A stretch of DNA of 64,000 bases. It comes from VRUE01 sp963716245. Lineage in GTDB: Bacteria; Actinomycetota; Thermoleophilia; Solirubrobacterales; 70-9. The stretch is from NCBI GenBank assembly GCA_963716245.1, contig OY970300.1, positions 372,001 to 436,000 of the forward strand. Reading direction: 5' to 3'. The translations under genes were made by a program, and so were the position numbers. Below are positions 56,257 through 64,000 of this stretch, in pieces. Every line of letters starts with the position of its first letter. Within the stretch, counting starts at the first letter, position 1. Under the pieces are notes generated by a model that saw only the letters and a program-made list of their open reading frames with translations, searched no databases and was not told where the DNA came from.

Positions 56257-56955
56257 CTAGTTGCTGCTGCCGCCGGTGAGGCAGTAGGCGTGGACCGTCA
56301 GGGTGGAGGGGGCGCCGTTGGTGTTCTTGGCCTGGTAGAGCCAGCCGTTGGCGCTGCGGAGCGAGGAGGTCATCTCCACTCCGAAGTTGGCGGGCTGGGC
56401 GCCGCCGCTGATCACGGTCGTGCCGGCCGGGCACTGCACCGAGACGCCGTTGGTCGAGTTGGCGGCGATCCCCGTGCTGTTCGAGACCTGGATGATCGTG
56501 CCGAGCTCCGAGGCACGGATCGCTCCGGTCTGGATCTCGCTGGAGCCAACCGAGCTGGGCCCCAGGTCGTCCTGGGTCAGCGACTGGTCGGCGACCTCGG
56601 AGGAGGCGACCGACGCCGCGCCGAGGTCTCCGGCGGTGAGCGAGTCCGGTGCCACCTCCGGCGAGGCGACCGCGTTCTCGGCGATCTCGTCGGACTTGAC
56701 CGCGTCTTTGGCGATCTCGTCCGAGTTGACCGAGTCGGTGCCGAGGTCGTCGGCGGTCAGCGTGCCGTTCGCGACCTTGGCCGACTGGACGGAGTCGTTG
56801 CGGAGGTCGACCGTGCGGATCGTGCCGTCGACGATCTGCGGCGAGCGGACGGTGTTTTTCGCCACCGCGAAGGCCGAGCCGGTCAGGGCCAGGAACAGCG
56901 CGATGCAGCTGACGATCATGGCGGGGGAGGGGCGGAACTTGGTCTTGGTGGTCAT
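56257..56955 (-). CDS. Secreted decapeptide-repeat protein
   Basis: A 232-residue exported protein. The signal peptide is SPAMIVSCIALFLALTGSAF-AVA. Residues from about 43 to 152 are eleven tandem 10-residue repeats of the form (D/N/G)(S/A/T)(V/L/I)x(S/A)x(D/E)(I/V/L)xx, for example DSVNSDEIAK, DAVKSDEIAE and DSLTAGDLGA. Such regular repeats usually form an elongated solenoid or coil. A 70-residue C-terminal domain with two Cys (VSVQCPAGTTVISGG and HAYCLTGG) follows. ATG 56955 has AAGGAG eight bases upstream. Similar start sequences occur in secreted proteins across Thermoleophilia. Function unknown. Confidence 0.85.
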   Translation of the reverse strand: MTTKTKFRPSPAMIVSCIALFLALTGSAFAVAKNTVRSPQIVDGTIRTVDLRNDSVQSAKVANGTLTADDLGTDSVNSDEIAKDAVKSDEIAENAVASPEVAPDSLTAGDLGAASVASSEVADQSLTQDDLGPSSVGSSEIQTGAIRASELGTIIQVSNSTGIAANSTNGVSVQCPAGTTVISGGAQPANFGVEMTSSLRSANGWLYQAKNTNGAPSTLTVHAYCLTGGSSN

Positions 56956-57056
56956 CGGGGTCTCCTTTCGTTTGGTTGTCAATCCCGATGCACCCAGCTT
57001 CGATCCGATCGCCCCTTCTCTCTACGCACCCCAGGGGTGAACCTCCTCACCCCGCG

Positions 57057-57093
57057 GGGCGCCTTTCTCACGCATAGCGTCAACAAGGCGCCC
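57057..57093. repeat. 37-bp palindromic dispersed repeat, copy 4
   Basis: The most perfect copy: GGGCGCCTT and AAGGCGCCC as arms, with core CACGCATAGCGTC. It stands alone between two divergent genes, 20 bases before the flavin monooxygenase start, and so is not a simple terminator here. Confidence 0.82.
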
Positions 57094-57112
57094 ACGAGAT
57101 AGATTTGGCTGC

Positions 57113-58435
57113 GTGGCCAGCCCGGAAAAGGTCTGCATCGTCGGGGCGGGGAGCTCGGGACTCACCGCATGCCAGGTACTAGCGGCGCGGGGCATCCCGT
57201 TCGACTGCTTCGAGAAGGGCTCGCAGATAGGGGGCAACTGGCGCTACGAGAACGACAACGGCCTCTCGTCGGCGTACCGCTCGCTGCACATCAACAGCTC
57301 GCGCAGCCTGATGTCGTTCAAGGCGATGCCGATGCCCGACGACTATCCGGACTACCCCAGCCACACCCACATCGCGAAGTACTTCGACGACTTCGCCGAG
57401 CGCTTCGGCCTCCGCGAGCGGATCCGCTTCAACACCGAGGTGATCGACGTGGTGCCGGTCGAGGGCGAGTGGGAGGTGACGGTCGAGCCGGCCGGCGGCA
57501 GCCGTGAGACCCGCCGCTACGGCGCGGTGCTGGTCGCGAACGGCCACCACTGGGACCCGCGCTGGCCCGAGCCGCCGTTCCCCGGCGCTGACGCGTTCGA
57601 GGGCGAGCAGATCCACGCCCACTACTACCGCGAGCCCGACGTGCTGGAGGGCAAGCGTGTGCTGGTCCTCGGGATCGGCAACTCGGCGGTCGACATCGCG
57701 GTCGAGGCGTCGCGGATCGCCGACGCGACGTTCATCGCCATGCGGCGCGGCGCCTACGTCCTGCCGAAGTACCTTGGGGGCAAGCCGATCGACGACGCGA
57801 CGCCGCCCGTGATCACCCGACTCCCGCTGCCGATCCAGCGTTTCATGATGGCGCGGATGCTGAAGCTGGCGATCGGAGAGATGACCGATTACGGCCTGCC
57901 CGAGCCGGACCACAAGCTGCTCGAGGCGCACCCGACCGTCTCCTCCGAGCTGCTGCCGCGGATCGGGCACGGCGACATCGCGGTCAAGCCGAACATCGAC
58001 CGCTTCGTCGGCGGACGCACCGTCCGCTTCGCCGATCGCAGCGAGGAGGAGATCGACCTGGTCGTCTACTGCACCGGCTACCGGATCAGCTTCCCCTTCC
58101 TCGACGAGAGGACCTTTCCGGTGCGCGACAACCGGCTGCCGCTCTACCGCCGCGTGGTCGCCCCCGAGCGCCCCTGCCTCTACTTCATCGGCTTCATCCA
58201 GCCGCTCGGCCCGATCATGCCGATCGCCGAGGCGCAGTCCGAATGGGTCGCCGACCTGCTCACGGACCGGGCGGCCTTGCCGTCTTCGGCGGACATGCAG
58301 GCCGAGATCAGCGACTACGAGCGCCGCATGGGCAAGCGCTTTGTCCGCTCCAAGCGCCACACGATCGAGGTCGACTTCCACCCATACCTGCGCGAAATCC
58401 GCCGCGAGAGAAAGCGTCTAGCCGCGGCGGCCTGA
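57113..58435 (+). CDS. Flavin-containing monooxygenase (FMO/BVMO type)
   Basis: A 440-residue class B flavoprotein monooxygenase. The FAD loop is GAGSSG (about residue 11), the NADPH loop is GIGNSAVD, and the FMO-type fingerprint region reads FEGEQIHAHYYREP; VVYCTGYRISFPF is the late family motif. It probably oxygenates N, S or ketone groups of a small substrate. The start is GTG 57113. No ribosome-binding site is obvious; the 37-bp palindrome lies directly upstream and could affect its expression. Confidence 0.93.
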   Translation: MASPEKVCIVGAGSSGLTACQVLAARGIPFDCFEKGSQIGGNWRYENDNGLSSAYRSLHINSSRSLMSFKAMPMPDDYPDYPSHTHIAKYFDDFAERFGLRERIRFNTEVIDVVPVEGEWEVTVEPAGGSRETRRYGAVLVANGHHWDPRWPEPPFPGADAFEGEQIHAHYYREPDVLEGKRVLVLGIGNSAVDIAVEASRIADATFIAMRRGAYVLPKYLGGKPIDDATPPVITRLPLPIQRFMMARMLKLAIGEMTDYGLPEPDHKLLEAHPTVSSELLPRIGHGDIAVKPNIDRFVGGRTVRFADRSEEEIDLVVYCTGYRISFPFLDERTFPVRDNRLPLYRRVVAPERPCLYFIGFIQPLGPIMPIAEAQSEWVADLLTDRAALPSSADMQAEISDYERRMGKRFVRSKRHTIEVDFHPYLREIRRERKRLAAAA

Positions 58436-58660
58436 GAGGGAGGGGGAGCGCACCCCACCCGTACTCACCCTGTCCGGCCCGCAGCTCGGTCCCCGTGGGC
58501 GGGGGGCGAGCGGCCGCCAGCGTTCAGGGCCGCCACTCGAGTCGTCGGCGGCATCCTCGACCTCCGGAGCCTTGCTGGCCCACCAGATCAGCCAGAGGGC
58601 TCCGAGCACGGGGATCTTGAGGACCACGAGCAGGAAGAAGATCGGCAGCCAACCCTCCAT
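58418..58660 (-). CDS. Small single-pass membrane protein
   Basis: An 80-residue protein starting MEGWLPIFFLLVVLKIPVLG with one N-terminal membrane helix, then a short acidic part and a Pro/Arg-rich tail. It begins five bases after the HAD gene, so it is probably the last gene of the rpsL-rpsG-HAD unit. The end overlaps the convergent FMO gene by 18 bases. Family not recognised. Confidence 0.6.
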   Translation of the reverse strand: MEGWLPIFFLLVVLKIPVLGALWLIWWASKAPEVEDAADDSSGGPERWRPLAPRPRGPSCGPDRVSTGGVRSPSLSGRRG

Positions 58661-58664
58661 CTGG

Positions 58665-59144
58665 TCAGTCTAGACCCCGTGCCCAGGCCGTCAACGCTTC
58701 GACCTGCACGTCCTCCAGGCCGAGATGGGACTCGGTCGGCACCAGGAGGGTCGGCTCCTCGCGCCCCCGCGCCCACTCGTAGCAGCTCTCGTCGAAGCTG
58801 TCGTCGATCCAGGCGAGCGGGCGGTCCCTGCCGTACTCGTCGAGGGGCCCGAGCTTCCAGTGGGCCGAGCCGAAGCGGGCGGCGCCGTCGAAGCTGAGAT
58901 AGGGAAGCTCCGGCAGCCCGAGCAGGTTCGGCAGGTAGTCGTTCGCTTTCTCCTCCCACCCGGTCGCCCAGACGAGTTCGTAGTGCTCGCCGAGCCGGCG
59001 CAGCCGCTCGCCGGCCGCGAGCGAGATGCAGTGCACCATCCCGTCGACCAGCTCGAACCGCGCTTCGGAGCGCTCGGGCGGCTCGTCGAAGCCGAAGAGG
59101 GAGATGACGCCGTCGACGTCGACGGCGAGGACGGGCCGGCTCAT
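58665..59144 (-). CDS. HAD-superfamily small hydrolase-like protein
   Basis: A 159-residue HAD-fold protein. Motif I is VLAVDVDGVISLFGF with the usual two aspartates, motif II may be VWATGWEEKAN, and the motif IV area is LAWIDDSFDESCYEWA with an Asp pair. There is no large cap domain. Substrate unknown. It follows rpsG by 13 bases, which suggests co-transcription with the ribosomal genes. Confidence 0.8.
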   Translation of the reverse strand: MSRPVLAVDVDGVISLFGFDEPPERSEARFELVDGMVHCISLAAGERLRRLGEHYELVWATGWEEKANDYLPNLLGLPELPYLSFDGAARFGSAHWKLGPLDEYGRDRPLAWIDDSFDESCYEWARGREEPTLLVPTESHLGLEDVQVEALTAWARGLD

Positions 59145-59157
59145 GGAGCCAGGCTAG

Positions 59158-59628
59158 CTACCAGCGATAGTGAGCGAACGCCTTGTTCGCCTGGGCCATG
59201 CGGTAGATGTCGTCCTTGCGCTTCCAGGCGCTGCCCTGCTGCTGGATCGCGTCGAGGATCTCGCCGGCCAGGCGGTCGGCCATCGAGTACTCGCGGCGGT
59301 TGCGGGCGAAGTCGACCAGCCAGCGGACCGCCAGGGTGCGGGCGCGGCGGGCGGGGACCTCGACGGGCACCTGGTAGGTGGCGCCGCCGACCCGGCGCGA
59401 GCGGACCTCGAGCACCGGGGTGAGCTGTTTGACCGCCGCCTCCAGCGTCTCGACCGGGTCCTCGCCGGAGCGCTCGCCGACGAGCGCCAGCGCGTCGTAG
59501 ACGATCCGCTCGGCGAGCGACTTCTTGCCGTCCTGCATGACCTTGTTGATCAGCTGCTGGACGAGCCGGTTGCGATGCCGAGCGTCGGGCTCGACGGGAC
59601 GGATCTGTGCGGCGGAGCGGCGCGGCAC
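59158..59628 (-). CDS. rpsG: 30S ribosomal protein S7
   Basis: A 156-residue S7, the normal size, starting with GTG 59628 (PRRSAAQIRPVEPDARHRNR). Conserved parts are LVQQLINKVMQDGKKSLAER, VEVRSRRVGGATYQVPVEV-like RSRRVGGATYQVPVEVPARR, and the C-terminal MAQANKAFAHYRW. It is one base after rpsL. It faces away from fusA, unlike the usual str operon. Confidence 0.97.
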   Translation of the reverse strand: MPRRSAAQIRPVEPDARHRNRLVQQLINKVMQDGKKSLAERIVYDALALVGERSGEDPVETLEAAVKQLTPVLEVRSRRVGGATYQVPVEVPARRARTLAVRWLVDFARNRREYSMADRLAGEILDAIQQQGSAWKRKDDIYRMAQANKAFAHYRW

Positions 59629-59629
59629 T

Positions 59630-60025
59630 CTAGGAAGCCTTGACGCCGTAGCGGGAGCGGGACTGCTTGCGGTCGGAGACGCCGGCGGCGTCGAGCGTGC
59701 CGCGCACGACCTTGTAGCGGACGCCCGGCAGGTCCTTGACGCGACCACCCCTGACCAGGACCACGGAATGCTCCTGCAGGTTGTGACCCTCGCCGGGGAT
59801 GTAGGTGGTGACCTCCATCCCGTTGGTCAACCGCACACGGGCGATCTTGCGCAGGGCCGAGTTCGGCTTCTTCGGGGTTACGGTGGCGACGCGGGTGCAG
59901 ACACCGCGCCTCTGCGGCGCCGCGACCCTCTTCTTGCTGCCCTGCCCCGACTTGAGGCCCGGCGTCGTCGTCTTCTTCTTAGGGCGCTTGCGGCCCTTGC
60001 GAATGAGCTGGTTCGTGTTCGGCAC
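59630..60025 (-). CDS. rpsL: 30S ribosomal protein S12
   Basis: A 131-residue S12 of the decoding centre, from GTG 60025. The streptomycin-relevant loops are TPKKPNSALRK (lysines at 52/53, wild type) and PGEGHNLQEHSVVLVRGG followed by RVKDLPGVRY. No ribosome-binding site is visible and the first 49 codons overlap the end of the membrane-protein gene in another frame, so translation may be coupled. Confidence 0.97.
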   Translation of the reverse strand: MPNTNQLIRKGRKRPKKKTTTPGLKSGQGSKKRVAAPQRRGVCTRVATVTPKKPNSALRKIARVRLTNGMEVTTYIPGEGHNLQEHSVVLVRGGRVKDLPGVRYKVVRGTLDAAGVSDRKQSRSRYGVKAS

Positions 60026-60906
60026 GGCCGCGCATGGTAGCGGTCTGCGGCCTTCGGAGCGAGGACGAGCAGCAAGCCGCCGAGCATCAGACCGGCCGCC
60101 GAGGCGAGCTCGCCGTAGAACCCGTCGGTGAGAACGGCCGTCGCGCCGGAGAAGAGCGACGCCTGCGCACCCTCGTCGAGGCCGGCCGGCATGTCGACGA
60201 GCAGCACGACCGCCACGCCAAGCGCCCCGAGGGCGAAGACGACGCGGCCGAGGCCTCGCCGCCGGCCGTTGCGCATGACGAGGAGGGCCAGCAGCGCGGC
60301 CAGCGCCGCGACCGGCAGGAGCAGGTAGGCATGCGCCGCGCCGGCGGGTTCGGCTCCGACCGTCGGCGGCTCGGCGGCCGGTAGGCCGGCGTAGCCTGGC
60401 TGGCCGATCTCGACGGCGCGGTAGTCGACGAACTGCGAGGTGGCGAGGCAGGCGGCGGCGGCGACGATCGCGAGGCAGATCGCCCGCTCCGGCGGCAGCA
60501 GGGCGCTGACCCGGATCGAGGCCCGCACGGCCAGGTCGCGGGCCCGCAGCAGGCGGCGTTCGAGCCAGGAGAGCGCCCGGAAGAGGCGCAGCGCCACCGG
60601 CCGCAGCAGCCGCCACAGGCGGGAGGCCAGGCGGCGGGCGCGGCGCAGCAGGCGATCGAGCGGCGGCCAGGCGCGTTGCAGCAGGCCGTCGAGGCGCCGA
60701 TCCGCCGCCCGCGTCCAGGCGCCCACCCGCGGCGCCGCGACCAGCACCGCGTTGACGCGCCGGTCGACCCTGCCGGTCAGCGCCTTCGCTCGCACCCGCG
60801 CGACCATCGCTCGTCGGCGCGCCGCTGCTATCATCGCCCGTCGCTCAGGCTTCTTTTTCGCAGTACGCGCAGTTCGTTTCGCCGGGCCCGCTAGGGCCTT
60901 TTTCAT
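59878..60906 (-). CDS. Basic membrane protein overlapping rpsL
   Basis: About 342 residues. A very Arg/Lys/Ala-rich cytoplasmic N-terminal region (about 130 residues, helical) is followed by four membrane segments: AICLAIVAAAACLATSQFVD, AYLLLPVAALAALLALLVM, VVFALGALGVAVVLLVDM and ASAAGLMLGGLLLVLAP. The DYRAVEIGQPGYAGLP loop is specific-looking. The frame then runs 148 bases into rpsL in a different frame, giving an Arg/Ser-rich tail that may be incidental. The start may be ATG 60906 or GTG 60969; the shorter form leaves room for the fusA promoter. Family not recognised. Confidence 0.7.
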   Translation of the reverse strand: MKKALAGPAKRTARTAKKKPERRAMIAAARRRAMVARVRAKALTGRVDRRVNAVLVAAPRVGAWTRAADRRLDGLLQRAWPPLDRLLRRARRLASRLWRLLRPVALRLFRALSWLERRLLRARDLAVRASIRVSALLPPERAICLAIVAAAACLATSQFVDYRAVEIGQPGYAGLPAAEPPTVGAEPAGAAHAYLLLPVAALAALLALLVMRNGRRRGLGRVVFALGALGVAVVLLVDMPAGLDEGAQASLFSGATAVLTDGFYGELASAAGLMLGGLLLVLAPKAADRYHARPCRTRTSSFARAASALRRRRRRRASSRGRAARRGSRRRRGAVSAPASPP

Positions 60907-60992
60907 GCGCCGATCCCGGCGGGCGCCGGGAGGCGGTGATTCTTCAGGTCTCTTCCGTCCCCACTTCACAAGGCAACCCTTACCTTAAGACC

Positions 60993-63104
<2,112 letters not shown>

Positions 63105-63177
63105 TTCTGGCTATATTTCCCAGGTTCGCCCGCAGGTAAGGCAATAAACCCGACTTCGAAAGGTAGAACGGAGAGCG

Positions 63178-64000
63178 ATGTCAAAGGAGAAGTTCGAGCG
63201 CGACAAGCCGCACGTGAACGTCGGCACGATCGGTCACATCGACCACGGCAAGACGACGCTGACGGCCGCGATCACGAAGACCCTCTCCACCAAGGGCGGC
63301 GCCGAGGCGAAGAGCTTCGAGGAGATCGACAACGCTCCCGAGGAGAAGGAACGCGGCATCACGATCGCCACGTCGCACGTCGAGTACCAGACCGATAACC
63401 GCCACTACGCGCACGTCGACTGCCCCGGGCACGCCGACTACGTGAAGAACATGATCACCGGCGCCGCCCAGATGGACGGCGCGATCCTGGTCGTCTCGGC
63501 CGCCGACGGCGTCATGCCCCAGACCCGCGAGCACATCCTGCTCGCCCGTCAGGTCAACGTCCCGCACGTGGTCGTCTTCCTCAACAAGATCGACCAGGTC
63601 GACGACGACGAGCTGGTCGAGCTGGTCGAGGAGGAGGTCAAGGACCTGCTCAACGAGTACGACTTCCCCGGCGACGACACGCCGATCGTCAAAGGCTCGG
63701 CGCTGAAAGCGCTGGAGGGCGACGAAGAGGCCCAGAAGGCGATCTTCGAACTGGCCGACGCGCTCGACTCCTACATCCCCGAGCCGGTTCGCGAGCTCGA
63801 CAAGCCCTTCCTGATGCCGATCGAGGACATCTTCTCGATCACCGGCCGCGGCACCGTGGCGACCGGGCGCGTCGAGCAGGGGATCGTCAACAGCGGCGAC
63901 GAGGTCGAGATCGTCGGCATGAAGGACACGACCAAAACCGTCGTCACCGGGGTCGAGATGTTCCGCAAGATCCTCGACAACGGCCAGGCCGGCGACAACA
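63178..64000 (+). CDS. tuf: Elongation factor Tu (3' truncated by window edge)
   Basis: The first 274 residues of EF-Tu. G1 is GHIDHGKTT (19-27), switch I is PEEKERGITIATSHVEY, G3 is DCPGHADYVKNMITGAAQMD and G4 is NKIDQVDD. The domain II start (SITGRGTVATGRVEQGIV) is also present. GGAG lies before ATG 63178. The gene continues beyond base 64000. Confidence 0.98.
   Translation, partial: MSKEKFERDKPHVNVGTIGHIDHGKTTLTAAITKTLSTKGGAEAKSFEEIDNAPEEKERGITIATSHVEYQTDNRHYAHVDCPGHADYVKNMITGAAQMDGAILVVSAADGVMPQTREHILLARQVNVPHVVVFLNKIDQVDDDELVELVEEEVKDLLNEYDFPGDDTPIVKGSALKALEGDEEAQKAIFELADALDSYIPEPVRELDKPFLMPIEDIFSITGRGTVATGRVEQGIVNSGDEVEIVGMKDTTKTVVTGVEMFRKILDNGQAGDN

Noticed and set aside
57022..57237. 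A 71-codon minus-strand frame ending MREKGAPRGEEVHPWGA, as a remnant of a DUF559 gene start.
   Set aside because: The similarity to the DUF559 start is only the 37-bp repeat itself; sequence on either side shows no DUF559 homology.

Overview
This window is from a very GC-rich actinobacterial chromosome, most likely class Thermoleophilia, order Solirubrobacterales or a close relative. That placement is an inference from protein style. It rests on secreted propeller proteins with the DxRAWEMVSPxDKNGG signature, a secreted decapeptide-repeat protein, AbiEi/DUF559 nuclease genes, an adenosylcobalamin-dependent ribonucleotide reductase and an archaeal-looking topoisomerase I. There is no rRNA, CRISPR array, IS transposase, integrase or phage gene. 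One tRNA, tRNA-Thr(GGT), is present. No gene-free stretch exceeds about 300 bases.

Layout. 1-15.7 kb is mixed metabolism and stress: the end of serS, a NarL-type regulator, msrB, a CAP-domain protein, an MFS exporter with a NagD-like phosphatase, a P450, an FAD monooxygenase, an aldehyde dehydrogenase remnant, nrdJ, a TrhA/hemolysin III protein, a yceI-FMN reductase pair beside a marR gene, a siroheme dehydrogenase, a frameshifted methyltransferase and a GalE-like epimerase. 15.8-19.8 kb holds topA-tmk-holB. 20-25 kb holds a glycosyltransferase/DUF2304 pair, a histidine kinase/response regulator pair and a Fic protein.

25-38 kb is the most unusual block. It has two paralogous gene pairs, each encoding a secreted beta-propeller protein followed by a secreted protein of about 1,000 residues built from four modules. 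Between them lie one TetR-like protein lacking the DNA-binding domain and two full TetR regulators. Both pairs start from promoters with the same palindromic operator between -35 and -10, followed by similar structured leaders and GTG starts. I read this as a self-regulated envelope or secreted system that has been duplicated.

38-44 kb is accessory: small membrane proteins, a retropepsin-like protein with an altered active site, a MerR-like regulator, the tRNA, a DUF234 ATPase, an acyl-CoA dehydrogenase, and a frameshifted AbiEi/DUF559 nuclease gene whose start and stop codons both lie in inverted copies of a 37-bp palindrome. Solo copies of that palindrome occur at 18.69 kb and 57.06 kb.

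44.4-64 kb is the core expression block: rpmG-secE-nusG-rplK-rplA-rplJ-rplL-rpoB-rpoC, a decapeptide-repeat protein, a flavin monooxygenase, then the str region. The str operon is broken: rpsL-rpsG face left and fusA-tuf face right, with a membrane-protein gene between them. tuf runs off the end. SecE, L1, L10 and RpoB carry long charged, low-complexity extensions.
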